64,000 nucleotides of DNA. It comes from an uncultured Clostridium sp. (GTDB lineage Bacteria; Bacillota; Clostridia; Clostridiales; Clostridiaceae). The position numbers were made by a program, and so were the translations under genes. The notes under the pieces were generated by a model. It ran no database searches and had not been told where the DNA came from. It saw only the letters and a program-made list of their open reading frames with translations. Shown in pieces: positions 18,131 to 27,446 of this stretch. The stretch is taken from contig CAKVLD010000005.1 of NCBI GenBank assembly GCA_934755305.1, positions 68,509 to 132,508 of the forward strand, written 5' to 3'. The number at the start of each line of letters is the position of its first letter. Position 1 is the stretch's first letter.

Positions 18131-18355
18131 ATGTTATGGTAACTAAAAAAGAGTTCTTATATTTGACTCTATTGAGACTAAATTGACTACAGGGAGTATT
18201 TCTATCTTTATGAAAATTTAATGGGACGAAAATCTGAAACTCACGTACGTTCAAACAATCAGATTTTAAGGCGTCCCATTAAATTTCCCTAAAGATGAAA
18301 TACTAAACCCTTTGTCAATATGCTCAATTCCGCAAATATAAGAACTCTTTTTTTG
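18131..18355 (+). repeat. Hairpin repeat element, copy A
   Basis: Starts directly after the lysC stop with ATGTTATGGTAACTAAAAAA. Nested arms pair almost throughout: AGAGTTCTTATATTTG with CAAATATAAGAACTCT, ATTGAG with CTCAAT, ATTGAC with GTCAAT, AGGG..AGTATTTC..ATCTTTA with TAAAGATGAAATACT..CCCT, AAATTTAATGGGACG with CGTCCCATTAAATTT, and AAAATCTGA with TCAGATTTT. The apical loop (about 21 nt) contains ACGTACGT. A T8 tail closes it, so it can end lysC transcription. No ORF lies inside. Confidence 0.85.
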
Positions 18356-18404
18356 TGGTGCATAACTATCTAATATTAATAGTTATAGACTAGATAAGGG
18401 TAAA

Positions 18405-18629
18405 TGTTATGTAAACTAAAAAGGATTATGGGATTTAGTTTCGTTTAGCAAAGTTTGATTTCAGGGAGTATTTCTATCTCCGTAAAATTTTAATGGGACG
18501 AAAATTTGCAAACTCGCACAAGGCTCAAACAAAGCAAATTTTAAAGCATCCCATTAAAGTTTTACAAAGATGAAATACTAAACCCTTTATCAAAATGCTG
18601 CACTGCACTAAATCTCATAATCCTTTTTG
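18405..18629 (+). repeat. Hairpin repeat element, copy B
   Basis: The head is AAATGTTATGTAAACTAAAAA. The outer arms (AAAAAGGATTATG.GATTTAGT with ACTAAATC.CATAATCCTTTTT) have different sequence from copy A but again pair. The core CAGGGAGTATTTCTATCT, the arm TTTTAATGGGACG and the 3' GATGAAATACTAAACCCTTT are almost identical to copy A. The top stem is AAAATTTGC with GCAAATTTT, matching A's AAAATCTGA/TCAGATTTT with paired changes. A T5 tail follows. The 50 nt before it recur at 19386-19436. Confidence 0.85.
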
Positions 18630-18817
18630 TAGTACACAACAAGCTAACATTAATAGTAAAAGGTGTAGTAGTAGTTAAAATGATAAAAAGGTAAGTGAGG
18701 TTTTAATTCTTATTACTTGCAAAAGGTATTGGTGTAGCAGCTCCATTGCTATTAGCATCTTAAAATATCTTTAAATATATTATATGGTATAATACTAACG
18801 AAGGAGGGAGTATTATA
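18630..18817. other. Gene-free stretch between repeat B and membrane protein
   Basis: AT-rich. A short out-of-frame remnant near 18715-18762 would read LAKGIGVAAPLLLAS before a stop but has no start, so it may be the tail of a lost gene. A TATAAT (18788-18793) precedes the next gene. Confidence 0.4.
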
Positions 18818-19327
18818 TTGTATAATATAGGATATATAACCATAGATGTTTTGTATAAGATGATTAGTAAAAGCAAAGTTATAAAAAAATCATACATTAA
18901 GCTTTTTATAACTGTATGGAGTTTTATATGCTTAGTATTTTGGGGAATTTCGTATAGTATAAAAAAAGAAGTTTTTTCATCTATTTTTTTTATACAAGTG
19001 CTTTTAGGTGTATATATATTAGTAATACTAATATATATGTTATGCATTAAGAGGTTAATGAGGAATATAGCCAAGGTATTATTGAGAGTAAAAGATAAAG
19101 AACGGGATATTGAATTAGAAGAAGAAGGATATGTCTATAAGACTTCTGAAGTTAATATTAATTTAAAAAAGGATACGGTTAAGGAAGTTATTCAAGATAA
19201 ATATTATACAATGTTAATTATTAAGCCATTATCTGCAAGTAGGTTCAAGTACAATGTGATAGTTGTACTAAATAGTATTTTTAAAACACAAGAGAATTAT
19301 GAGAGTTTTATACAAGATATTACTTAA
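18818..19327 (+). CDS. Small membrane protein, YcxB-like
   Basis: 169 residues. Two transmembrane helices (about 30-50 and 56-78) are followed by a cytoplasmic domain. Its C-terminal 'KEVIQDKYYTMLIIKPLSAS' and 'VLNSIFKTQENYESFI' fit YcxB/PH-like domains (inference). The start is TTG at 18818 with AAGGAGGG about 9 nt upstream and a TATAAT at 18788. A strong terminator follows. It sits between two repeat-element fragments, a region that looks rearranged. Confidence 0.6.
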   Translation: MYNIGYITIDVLYKMISKSKVIKKSYIKLFITVWSFICLVFWGISYSIKKEVFSSIFFIQVLLGVYILVILIYMLCIKRLMRNIAKVLLRVKDKERDIELEEEGYVYKTSEVNINLKKDTVKEVIQDKYYTMLIIKPLSASRFKYNVIVVLNSIFKTQENYESFIQDIT

Positions 19328-19374
19328 AATAGAAAAAAAGAAGGATAATATTAACATCCTTCTTTTTTCTATTT
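19327..19374 (+). terminator. Terminator after YcxB-like gene
   Basis: AAATAGAAAAAAAGAAGGAT pairs with ATCCTTCTTTTTTCTATTT. It could work in both directions. Confidence 0.8.
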
Positions 19375-19385
19375 AGATGCACAAT

Positions 19386-19449
19386 ATAAAAGCTATTTGA
19401 TATTAATAGTTATAGATTAGGTAAGGGTAAATGTTATGATAACTAAAAA
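19386..19449 (+). repeat. Truncated hairpin element (head only), copy D
   Basis: TATTAATAGTTATAGATTAG..AAGGGTAAATGTTATGATAACTAAAAA closely matches the 50 nt before repeat B plus the shared head. The hairpin body is absent and the sequence runs into a decapitated gene. Confidence 0.65.
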
Positions 19450-19471
19450 TGAATATGATATTAATATATAG

Positions 19472-20014
19472 AGACGAGATGTAAACCCAGAAGAAACAGC
19501 TAATAAAGAAGAACCTTTAGTTATAAATGAAAATCAAAAAGAAAATGTAGAGGTAAATGAAAATCAAAGTGAACAAGTAAAACAGAAAGAGGAACCTAAG
19601 AAACAACCAGTTAATCAAAATCCTCAGCCAAGTAATCCGAATCCAACGTTAGTAGTAGATAATACACCTATTACATATACAAGTTCAGGATTAGGAATTA
19701 CTTTTGATATACCAGCAAGCTGGAAAGATAAATACTATATAGATGATACTGGTTCTACAGTAAAAATATATACAAAACATTCTCAAAACAATATAGGATG
19801 TGGATTGTTGGTTACAATTACAAGTGATGGAGAATCTTGCGGCAATGGAGAATATTTAGATACTATAGGTGGCGAAAAGGTTAAGAATATAAATGGTAAG
19901 ACATATTATGTTGGAGGGCCTTTAGATTTTAGAATGGAAGAAGATGATTCATTAGTAGAAGTATATAGGAATATGATTCAACAAAGAGAAAGTGTCGTTA
20001 AGTCTTTAAGATAA
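19472..20014 (+). pseudogene. 5'-truncated gene, remnant of an anchored protein with PsbP-like domain
   Basis: An open frame of 180 codons follows an in-frame TAG (19469) and has no upstream start or RBS; only the last 69 codons have a possible internal TTG start. The reading begins with a Glu/Asn/Gln/Pro-rich linker (about 60 residues) of the type that follows a signal peptide or membrane anchor. It then has a compact domain starting 'SSGLGITFDIPASWKDKYYI' and ending 'VVKSLR'. The domain resembles the C-terminal part of the protein at 47620. The missing N-terminus and the repeat head directly upstream suggest a deletion joined to a repeat copy. Confidence 0.65.
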
Positions 20015-20572
20015 AAATTATTTTTAAAAAGTAAAAGGCCAACCTACGGGGAATAGGTTGGCTGGGAGATATAATCGCCTAAACAATAAGTTATTGGGAT
20101 TCCCTTATGAGTACAAACGATAACTCGATAAGGATTGGTTTTATTAATGTTATTTTTTATGTACTATATACAAATACAATTAAAAAATAAGGGGAGCGGA
20201 TAGATATTAACTATCCTTGACTATATTAAAACATTTTATTTATAGTAAGTCAATGTTAAATAGTAGGAATTATTGTATAAAAAATACATAAAAGAAATAA
20301 AAAGAACAAATTATTATCGAAAAACAAGAAAAAATGTCGTTTTTAAATAAAAATGATTTCATATATCGACAAAAAATATAAAAATAATTTATTTTTTATA
20401 TTTTTTTAAACAAAGTTTTAATTCTTTATTTTGTTTCTCAATGATATATTATTACATAGTGAGGATAATAAGTTTAAATTGCAAATTACATATAACTAGA
20501 GATTAAGATTAGATAGTTATAGGCTATAATAATACTAGAAGGAATATAAGAATATAAAAGTAGGTGAAGTAA
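20015..20572. other. Gene-free 558-nt stretch with structured segment
   Basis: A compact structured block lies at 20038-20135. GCCAACCTA (20038-20046) pairs with TAGGTTGGC (20054-20062). CCTTATGAGT (20103-20112) pairs with ACTCGATAAGG (20123-20133). The block is more GC-rich than its surroundings. A smaller hairpin GGATAG/CTATCC is at 20198-20216. The rest is AT-rich; I see no ORF or known riboswitch. Confidence 0.5.
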
Positions 20573-20986
20573 TTGCAAAAGATAGAAACAACTATCTTAG
20601 AAAAACTAAAAAGTATAGACAGTATTAATTTTTTAAGTAAGTATAGTATTAATAGTTTTATATTATTTGGAAGCTTGAATAATGGTGAATTTACAGAAGA
20701 ATCTGATGTGGATTTAGCAATAATATGCGAAGAAAAGATGAACTTAGAAAACATATTAGAAATAGAATTATATTTTGAAGACATTTTAAAAAGAGAAATT
20801 GATGTAATAGATTTAAAAAGTGATAGTCTGGATTTGTTTTTAAAGATTAATATATTAAATAATGGAAAGGTATTATATACAAGGGATGAAAATAAGGTTT
20901 TAGAAGAATTTAAGAATACAGTAGATTGGATTTATAGAGAAAATAAAGATTATATATTTTTCAGAAAAAGGGATGTGTTAGGGTGA
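20573..20986 (+). CDS. mntA: MntA-type nucleotidyltransferase antitoxin
   Basis: 137 residues. It has the minimal nucleotidyltransferase motif GSx10DxD exactly: GS-LNNGEFTEES-DVD near residues 33-47, with a third acidic residue in 'IDVIDLKSD'. MntA antitoxins add AMP groups to a Tyr of the partner HepT RNase and so block it. The gene overlaps the HEPN gene by 4 nt (GTGA), the usual translational coupling of such pairs. The start is TTG at 20573 with AGGTGA upstream. The C-terminal ~25 residues (EEFKNTVDWIYRENKDYIFF) go beyond the usual fold. Confidence 0.85.
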   Translation: MQKIETTILEKLKSIDSINFLSKYSINSFILFGSLNNGEFTEESDVDLAIICEEKMNLENILEIELYFEDILKREIDVIDLKSDSLDLFLKINILNNGKVLYTRDENKVLEEFKNTVDWIYRENKDYIFFRKRDVLG

Positions 20987-21207
20987 ATAAAGAAAGGCTT
21001 ATAAGCCTTCATGAAAGTTTTATAGTATTAAATGAAAATGAGGTTATAAGTGATGAACTATTTGAGTGTTTAGATAAATCAAGATTAATTAGAAATAGAA
21101 TTTCTCATAGATATAAAGAGCCAAGCCATGAAGATTTGCTTGATCATGTAAAAAAATATAAATCACAGTTTAAAGAAATAGTTACAATATCAAAGAAATA
21201 TCTTTAA
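20983..21207 (+). CDS. hepT: HepT-type HEPN RNase toxin, short form
   Basis: 74 residues, against about 110-145 for usual HepT. It keeps the catalytic Rx4HxY motif as RNRISHRY (residues about 36-43), including the Tyr that MntA would AMPylate. The first two helices of the HEPN bundle seem absent or very short. Starts at GTG overlapping the mntA stop. It is either a compact natural variant or a decayed toxin; an intact motif and coupling favour function, while the missing N-terminal half argues against it. Confidence 0.75.
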   Translation: MNKERLISLHESFIVLNENEVISDELFECLDKSRLIRNRISHRYKEPSHEDLLDHVKKYKSQFKEIVTISKKYL

Positions 21208-21232
21208 TTTAGAGATGTGTTGGGGGCTTATT

Positions 21233-22123
21233 TTGTTAATTAATAATAAAGAGTATATATACAAATGTGATTACAAAGGTGATGAGAAGGCTAGAGAAAG
21301 CTTTAATAAACTTACAGAAAAAACATATGGCTTTAATTTTAGAGAATGGTACAATAAAGGCCAGTGGCAAGATAAATATATTCCATATTCTTTATTTGAT
21401 GAAGATAAGGCTATAGCTAATGTGTCAGTAAACATTATGGATACTATAGTTTGTGGATATAAACAGAGGCTTATTCAGCTTGGAACTGTTATGACTGATA
21501 AGGATTATAGAGGACAAGGTTTAAGTAAGTTTCTAATGGAAAAAGTTATAGAAGAGTGGGAAGATAAATGTGATTTTTTATATCTTTTTGCTAATGATAG
21601 TGTTCTTAATTTTTACCCTAAGTTTGGTTTTAAAAAATATAATGAGTATCAATATTCAATAGGTATTTTTGAAAAAGATAATAATCTTATAACTAGAAAA
21701 TTAAATATTGATAATTTAGATGATAGAAGTTTATTTATGGATATATTTAATAACGATAAATATGAAGCTAAGCTTAGTCAGAAAGCTAATAAAGATTTAT
21801 TAATGTTTTATTGTGATAATTTTTTAAAGAATAATATTTATTATATTGAAGAGTTTAACGTAATAGCTATATGTGAATATGATAATGAAGTTTTAAACTT
21901 ACAAGAATTATTTTCAAAAAAAGAAGTTGATCTGAAAAGAATTATAAATGTACTTGTTAATGAACAAACTAAAAAAGTAATTTTAGGTTTTACTCCTAAA
22001 GATATTTTGGATTTTAAGGAAAGCATTTTGCAGGAAGAAGATACTACACTTTTTATTAGGGGGAAGGTAGGAGAACTCTTTGAAAAAGAAAAGTTAATGT
22101 TTCCTTTATTAGCACATGCATAG
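21233..22123 (+). CDS. GNAT acetyltransferase, two-domain
   Basis: 296 residues. The acetyl-CoA loop appears as 'LGTVMTDKDYRGQGLSKFLM' (motif A, Q/RxxGxG/A form RGQGLS), followed by 'FYPKFGFKKYNEYQYSI'. A second, poorly recognisable domain occupies the C-terminal half. I prefer the TTG at 21233, which has GGGGG 8 nt upstream, to an ATG 18 nt earlier with a weak RBS. The substrate is unknown. It may share a transcript with mntA/hepT (25-nt gap). Confidence 0.78.
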   Translation: MLINNKEYIYKCDYKGDEKARESFNKLTEKTYGFNFREWYNKGQWQDKYIPYSLFDEDKAIANVSVNIMDTIVCGYKQRLIQLGTVMTDKDYRGQGLSKFLMEKVIEEWEDKCDFLYLFANDSVLNFYPKFGFKKYNEYQYSIGIFEKDNNLITRKLNIDNLDDRSLFMDIFNNDKYEAKLSQKANKDLLMFYCDNFLKNNIYYIEEFNVIAICEYDNEVLNLQELFSKKEVDLKRIINVLVNEQTKKVILGFTPKDILDFKESILQEEDTTLFIRGKVGELFEKEKLMFPLLAHA

Positions 22124-22231
22124 GTATAGAGTTTAAAATTTTGATAATAATATCTAACTAAGATTAAGTTGCTAATTAGATAATTGACAAATATTGAAAT
22201 TATGCATATAATTAAATACATTAAAAACTAT

Positions 22232-22500
22232 GATTAGGAAAAGTAATTAAGTAGCCTAATTTAAGAGAGTAACTGGTTGGTGCAAAGTTATATAGAGCTT
22301 AATGAAAATCACCTAGGAGTTGGAAATTGAACAGCTTTAAGCTAATTAGGTTTTCCCGTTAGTCTGCGTTAAAGGATAGAGTATGAAAGTACTTGAGATA
22401 AACGTCTAACTAATTATACAATGACGTATAACCATAGGTGGTATAGCGAATTCACTTCGTCCTTTTGGGATGGAGTTTTTTTTATGCTTATATATTTACC
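22232..22500 (+). promoter_or_regulatory. T-box riboswitch (isoleucine) of ileS
   Basis: Stem I carries 'AAGAGAGTAACTGGTTGGTG' and the specifier region AATGAAAATCACC, with ATC (22308-22310) as the likely isoleucine codon. The T-box sequence is ATAGGTGGTATAGCGA (22434-22449), and a short hairpin with T8 (about 22452-22492) forms the terminator. Uncharged tRNA-Ile would favour read-through into ileS. Confidence 0.9.
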
Positions 22501-22573
22501 CGTGAGTAATATCACAAGGAAAAGTAAATACTTTAAACAAAGTTAGTATAAAAATTAGAGAGGAGTATCTTAG

Positions 22574-25500
22574 ATGTACAAAAAAGTTGAACTTTCAAAT
22601 GGTTTTGTTGGTATGGAAAAAGAAGTAGCAGACCTTTGGAAAGCAAAAAATGTTATTAAGAAAAATTTTGATATGAATCAAGATGGTGAATATTTCACTT
22701 TCTATGATGGACCTCCAACAGCAAATGGTAAACCACACGTAGGACATATCTTAACAAGAGTTATGAAAGATATTATCCCAAGATATAAGGTTATGAAGGG
22801 ATATAAAGTTATAAGAAAAGCTGGTTGGGATACTCATGGTCTTCCAGTTGAACTTGAAATAGAAAAGAAGCTTGGAATTTCAGGTAAGGAACAAATAGAA
22901 GAATACGGAGTAGAAAAATTCGTAAAAGAATGTAAGGACAGTGTTTTCACATATGTTAGTATGTGGGAAAAGATGACTGAACAAATAGGTTACTGGGTTG
23001 ATATGGATGATCCATATGTAACTTACCATAATCCATACATTGAATCAGTATGGTGGGCATTAAAACAAATGTGGAATAAGGATCTTTTATATGAAGGACA
23101 CAAGGTAATGCCATACTGTCCAAGATGTGGAACAGCTTTATCTTCACACGAAGTTGCTCAAGGATATAAGGATGTTAAGGATTTAACTGCTATAGCTAAG
23201 TTTAAGGTTGCTAATGAAGAAAACAAATATATCTTAGCATGGACAACAACTCCTTGGACATTACCATCAAACTTAGCTCTTTGTATAAACAAAGCTTACA
23301 CTTATATAGAAGCTAAAGTAGGAGAAGAAATTTACATTTTAGCTAAGGACCTTGCAGATAAGGTACTTGGAGAAGAATATGAAATAGTTAAAGAATTCAA
23401 TGGTTCAGAACTTTTAGGAACTAAATATGAACAATTAATGCCTTTTGGTAAGGTTGAAGGTAAAGCTTTTGAAGTAATTCATGGTGATTACGTAACTTTA
23501 ACAGATGGTACTGGAGTAGTTCATATAGCACCAGCTTATGGTGAAGACGATAGTTTAGTTGCTAAGGCTAATGGAATCACATTTATAAACTTAGTTGATA
23601 AAGAAGGTAAATTCGTAGAAGAAGTTACTCCTTGGGCTGGTAAGTTTGTTAAGAAATGTGATGAGAGTATATGTAAATGGCTAGAAGAAAACAACAAGTT
23701 ATTCAAAGCAGAAAAACATTTACACTCATATCCACACTGTTGGAGATGTGACACACCACTTCTTTACTATCCAAAAGAAAGCTGGTTTGTTAGAATGTCT
23801 TCTCTAAGAGACAAACTTTTAGAAAACAACAATAAGATTAACTGGTATCCAGATAACATTAGAACAGGTAGATTTGGTAAATTCCTTGAAAATGTTATTG
23901 ACTGGGGTATATCAAGAGATAGATATTGGGGAACACCACTTCCAATTTGGGAATGTGAATGTGGCCATAAAGAATGTATAGGAAGCATTGAAGAACTTAA
24001 GGAAAAAGGAATTAACGTTCCAGATGATATAGAACTTCATAAGCCATATATAGATAATGTTCACTTAAAATGTCCTCATTGTTCAAAGGAAATGCATAGA
24101 GTTAAAGAAGTTATTGACTGTTGGTTTGACTCAGGTTCAATGCCATTTGCTCAATTACATTATCCATTTGAAAACAAAGAATTATTTGAACAAAATTATC
24201 CAGCTCAATTTATATCAGAAGCTGTAGACCAAACTAGAGGATGGTTCTATACATTACTTGCAATTTCAACAGCAGTATTTGATAGAAATCCATTTGAAAA
24301 TTGTATAGTTTTAGGTCACGTTCTTGATAAGAAGGGCTTAAAGATGTCTAAGTCAAAGGGTAACGTAGTAGATCCATTTGAAGTATTAGCTTCTCAAGGA
24401 GCAGATGCTACAAGATGGCATTTCTATACTGCAAGTGCACCATGGCTTCCAACTAGATTCTCAACTGATGATGTAGGAGAATCACAAAGAAAGTTCTTAA
24501 GTACATTATGGAACGTATACTCATTCTATGTACTTTATGCAGATATAGATGGATTCAATCCATTAGAATATAAAGATTTCAAATCTGATAATGTAATGGA
24601 TAAATGGATAATGTCTAAGTTAAATACATTAGTTAAAGATGTTGATTCTAAACTTGAATCATATGATATTACAAGTGCAGCACTTAAGATAGAAAGCTTT
24701 ACTGATGAATTATCAAACTGGTATGTAAGAAGAAATAGAGCTAGATACTGGTCACAAGAATTAACTGATGATAAGATAGGAGCATATGTAACTTTATATA
24801 GAGTATTAGTTACTTTAGCAAAGGTTGCAGCACCATTTGTACCATTTATAACAGAAGAAATTTATCAAAACTTAGTAGTTAATTTAGATAAAGATGCTGA
24901 AGAAAGTATCCACTTATGTACTTGGCCAGAAGTTCAAGAAGATGCAATAAACAAAGAATTAGAAAAAGAAATGGATTTAGCTTACACAATAGTTAAACTT
25001 GGTAGAAGTGCTAGAAATGGAGCTAATATAAAGAATAGACAGCCACTTTCTGAAATCTTAGTTTCAGTAGCATCACTTCCTGAATACTACGGAGATATCA
25101 TAACTGATGAGTTAAATATCAAGAATATTAAGTTTGGTGCAGACCTTTCAGAACATGTTAACTTTGAACTTAAACCAAATCTACCAGTACTAGGTAGAGC
25201 TTATGGTAAGTTAATTCCTGCTATAAGAAAAGAAATAGCTTCTAAGAACCAAATGGAATTAGCTCAAAAGCTTAAGAGTGGTAATGTTGAAGTTATAAAC
25301 GTTGATGGAACTGAAATAGAATTAAATTCAGAAAATATACTTGTAACAATGCAAGGTTTAGAAGGTTATGCTTTTGCAGGTGAAGGTGAAATCGGAGTTG
25401 TTCTAGATACTCATATAACAGATGAATTAAGAGAAGAAGGTCATGTAAGAGAAATGATTTCTAAGATTCAAAATATGAGAAAAGAAAAAGGCTTCGAAGT

Positions 25501-25687
25501 AGCAGATAAAATAACTCTTTATGTTGCAAACAATGAGATGTTAGAAGCAGTAATTAAGAAGTTTGAAAATACAATAAAGAAAGAGACTTTAACAGTTGAA
25601 GTTGTATACGGAAAAGATGGTGTTAACTACACTGAAACAACAATAAATGGCGAAAAGCTAGGTATGGATGTTGAAGTAGTTAGATAA
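22574..25687 (+). CDS. ileS: Isoleucyl-tRNA synthetase
   Basis: 1037 residues, typical of the long eukaryote-like IleRS type found in clostridia. The HIGH-type motif is in '[14 protein letters not shown]' (near residue 47) and KMSKS in '[14 protein letters not shown]' (near 596). The editing domain has '[14 protein letters not shown]'. Zinc-like Cys pairs occur at 'CPRCG', 'CWRCD' and 'CECGHKEC'. GAGAGGAG precedes the ATG. Regulated by the T-box leader immediately upstream. The longer type is often linked to lower mupirocin sensitivity (family knowledge, not shown here). Confidence 0.97.
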   Translation: MYKKVELSNGFVGMEKEVADLWKAKNVIKKNFDMNQDGEYFTFYDGPPTANGKPHVGHILTRVMKDIIPRYKVMKGYKVIRKAGWDTHGLPVELEIEKKLGISGKEQIEEYGVEKFVKECKDSVFTYVSMWEKMTEQIGYWVDMDDPYVTYHNPYIESVWWALKQMWNKDLLYEGHKVMPYCPRCGTALSSHEVAQGYKDVKDLTAIAKFKVANEENKYILAWTTTPWTLPSNLALCINKAYTYIEAKVGEEIYILAKDLADKVLGEEYEIVKEFNGSELLGTKYEQLMPFGKVEGKAFEVIHGDYVTLTDGTGVVHIAPAYGEDDSLVAKANGITFINLVDKEGKFVEEVTPWAGKFVKKCDESICKWLEENNKLFKAEKHLHSYPHCWRCDTPLLYYPKESWFVRMSSLRDKLLENNNKINWYPDNIRTGRFGKFLENVIDWGISRDRYWGTPLPIWECECGHKECIGSIEELKEKGINVPDDIELHKPYIDNVHLKCPHCSKEMHRVKEVIDCWFDSGSMPFAQLHYPFENKELFEQNYPAQFISEAVDQTRGWFYTLLAISTAVFDRNPFENCIVLGHVLDKKGLKMSKSKGNVVDPFEVLASQGADATRWHFYTASAPWLPTRFSTDDVGESQRKFLSTLWNVYSFYVLYADIDGFNPLEYKDFKSDNVMDKWIMSKLNTLVKDVDSKLESYDITSAALKIESFTDELSNWYVRRNRARYWSQELTDDKIGAYVTLYRVLVTLAKVAAPFVPFITEEIYQNLVVNLDKDAEESIHLCTWPEVQEDAINKELEKEMDLAYTIVKLGRSARNGANIKNRQPLSEILVSVASLPEYYGDIITDELNIKNIKFGADLSEHVNFELKPNLPVLGRAYGKLIPAIRKEIASKNQMELAQKLKSGNVEVINVDGTEIELNSENILVTMQGLEGYAFAGEGEIGVVLDTHITDELREEGHVREMISKIQNMRKEKGFEVADKITLYVANNEMLEAVIKKFENTIKKETLTVEVVYGKDGVNYTETTINGEKLGMDVEVVR

Positions 25688-25693
25688 TACTTG

Positions 25694-25743
25694 AAAATAA
25701 GTCTGAGTAATATAATTTTATATTACTCAGATTTATTTTTTTG
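25694..25743 (+). terminator. Terminator after ileS
   Basis: AAATAAGTCTGAGTAATATA pairs with TATATTACTCAGATTTATTT, followed by T7. Confidence 0.85.
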
Positions 25744-25810
25744 TACATGAATTGTTATTAAAAAAATGGGAAAAATTATAATGTGTACTAATTTGAACGG
25801 TGTTTATTTA

Positions 25811-25882
25811 ATGCAAATATTTTTTTGATGTGTTTGATGCATATGTTTTTTTGATGTGTTTGATGCGTATATTTTTTAGTGC
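25811..25882. repeat. Tandem 26-bp AT-rich repeats
   Basis: Three imperfect units in the ileS-ccpA gap begin at 25811, 25837 and 25863. The middle unit reads ATGCATATG, T7, then GATGTGTTTG. A related pair of units occurs at 41622-41685. The remaining ~300 nt of the gap are AT-rich with a TATAAT at about 25987 that probably serves ccpA. Confidence 0.6.
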
Positions 25883-26046
25883 AACAGCATCTTTAAATAA
25901 TATAAATTTTCGTAAAATAAAGAATAATAAAACTAGAGATATTTTAAGAAAAACTTTAAAATAACGAGTTATTTGCTTGTTAATGGTATAATATATAGGT
26001 ATAATTAAGAATTAGAAATAATAAAAAAATGGGAGTGATAAGAAAA

Positions 26047-27045
26047 ATGGCAACTTCTATTAAAGACGTAGCAAAAGAAGCAGGAGTATCTATTGCCACT
26101 GTGTCAAGGGTACTAAATGACATAGATGTAGTAAACGAAGACACAAAGAAAAAGGTTTTAGATGCCATTAAAAAGTTAGGCTACAGACCAAATATTGTAG
26201 CAAGAAGTTTAAAAACACAAAGAACTAAGACTATAGGTATATTAATTCCAGATATATCAAGTCAATTCTATCCAGAAATAGTTAGAGGAGCAGAAGACGT
26301 TTCACATATTTATGATTATAACGTTATTTTATGTAATTCAGATTTTGATCCAGAAAAAGAAAAAGAATATTTAAGAGTTTTAAAAGAAAAGATGGTTGAC
26401 GGTGTAATTTACATGAGTAGTTCTCTTAATGAAGAAATTCTAGATGTGATAAATGAATTAGACTTAAAGACAGTATTAGTTGAAACAAAGGATAAGGATG
26501 AAGCATTTCCTAGTGTAACTATAGATAATGTTAGTGCTGTTTATGATGGAACTAAATATCTTATAGATAATGGACTTAAGAACTTAGCATTTATAGGAGT
26601 TGATGCAGATCATAAGAATGCTTGGGGAGAAAGATATATAGGATTTGAAAAAGCATTAAACAATTCTGATTTAACAGTAGATAGTGACTTAGTATTTTTA
26701 GATACATTAAAAGTTAAATCTGGGGTAGCTGCAGTTAAAAAATTCATCGAAAGCGGGAAGAAATTTGATGGAATAGTATGTGCATCAGATGAAATAGCTA
26801 TGGGAGCTATAAATGAACTTAGAGATAATGGAATAAAAGTTCCAGAAGATGTTAGTGTTTTAGGATTTAATAATAATTATGCTGGTTCAATATTCTATCC
26901 AAAAATATCAACAATATCTCAACCAAGTTATGATATGGGATCTGTTGCTATGAGAATGCTTATAAAGATTCTTAATAAAAAAGAATTAGATCAAGATCAA
27001 TATGTACTTGATTATGAATTTATTAAGAGAAATAGTACCAAATAG
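26047..27045 (+). CDS. ccpA: LacI-family regulator, CcpA-type
   Basis: 332 residues. The N-terminal LacI HTH is 'SIKDVAKEAGVSIATVSRVL' with hinge 'NIVARSLKTQRT', and a periplasmic-binding-like sensor domain follows (IGILIPDISSQFYPEIVRGA). This matches CcpA, the catabolite repressor of Firmicutes that acts with phosphorylated HPr/Crh at cre sites. It stands alone with no sugar genes nearby, which also favours a global role. ATG at 26047 has GGGAGTG upstream; an in-frame start 18 nt earlier has none. Confidence 0.85.
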   Translation: MATSIKDVAKEAGVSIATVSRVLNDIDVVNEDTKKKVLDAIKKLGYRPNIVARSLKTQRTKTIGILIPDISSQFYPEIVRGAEDVSHIYDYNVILCNSDFDPEKEKEYLRVLKEKMVDGVIYMSSSLNEEILDVINELDLKTVLVETKDKDEAFPSVTIDNVSAVYDGTKYLIDNGLKNLAFIGVDADHKNAWGERYIGFEKALNNSDLTVDSDLVFLDTLKVKSGVAAVKKFIESGKKFDGIVCASDEIAMGAINELRDNGIKVPEDVSVLGFNNNYAGSIFYPKISTISQPSYDMGSVAMRMLIKILNKKELDQDQYVLDYEFIKRNSTK

Positions 27046-27058
27046 AATAATAAAAAGT

Positions 27059-27098
27059 AAGATGATTTCTATATTATTTTAGAAATCATCTTTAATTT
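27059..27098 (+). terminator. Terminator after ccpA
   Basis: AAGATGATTTCTA pairs with TAGAAATCATCTT. It may also work for the convergent small gene at 27144. Confidence 0.75.
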
Positions 27099-27143
27099 AT
27101 GACAAAATTGCAAATTAAGTTAGTTATATATTTATGCTACAGA

Positions 27144-27329
27144 CTAAAGAATACCTTCTGTTTTTAATAAGTCTTCTAATTTCTTCACTTTTTCATTTAG
27201 AGATACAAACTTTTCTTTTAAAAGATCCTTCGATAAATTATCATCTGTTACAACCTTTTCTAAATCTTCTACAGCTTTTAAAGCATCTTCAATATCTTGT
27301 TGAGCAATTTTTAAGTTAGTGTTATCCAT
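27144..27329 (-). CDS. Small coiled-coil protein
   Basis: 61 residues, acidic, almost wholly helical with heptad-like spacing (IEDALKAVEDLEKVV, EKFVSLNEKVKKLEDLL). Minus strand with AAAGGAGAG 7 nt before the ATG, which supports it as real. Function unknown. It lies convergent to ccpA and divergent from spmA. Confidence 0.7.
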   Translation of the reverse strand: MDNTNLKIAQQDIEDALKAVEDLEKVVTDDNLSKDLLKEKFVSLNEKVKKLEDLLKTEGIL

Positions 27330-27446
27330 TAGTTACTCTCCTTTTATGTAAAAATAATAAGCTTACATATTAATCCTATCACTACTAAAAAAGTAACGCA
27401 AGGCATATATTTTATTGAGTAAATTAACTTTTCTTAGGAGGAAATG

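Noticed and set aside
25811..25882. CRISPR array
   Set aside because: Units are directly adjacent with no unique spacers, AT-rich and only three, with no cas genes.
27134..27319. 61-codon plus-strand frame over the small coiled-coil gene
   Set aside because: The minus-strand frame has a clear RBS and coiled-coil pattern; the plus-strand product is Leu/Phe-rich shadow sequence.
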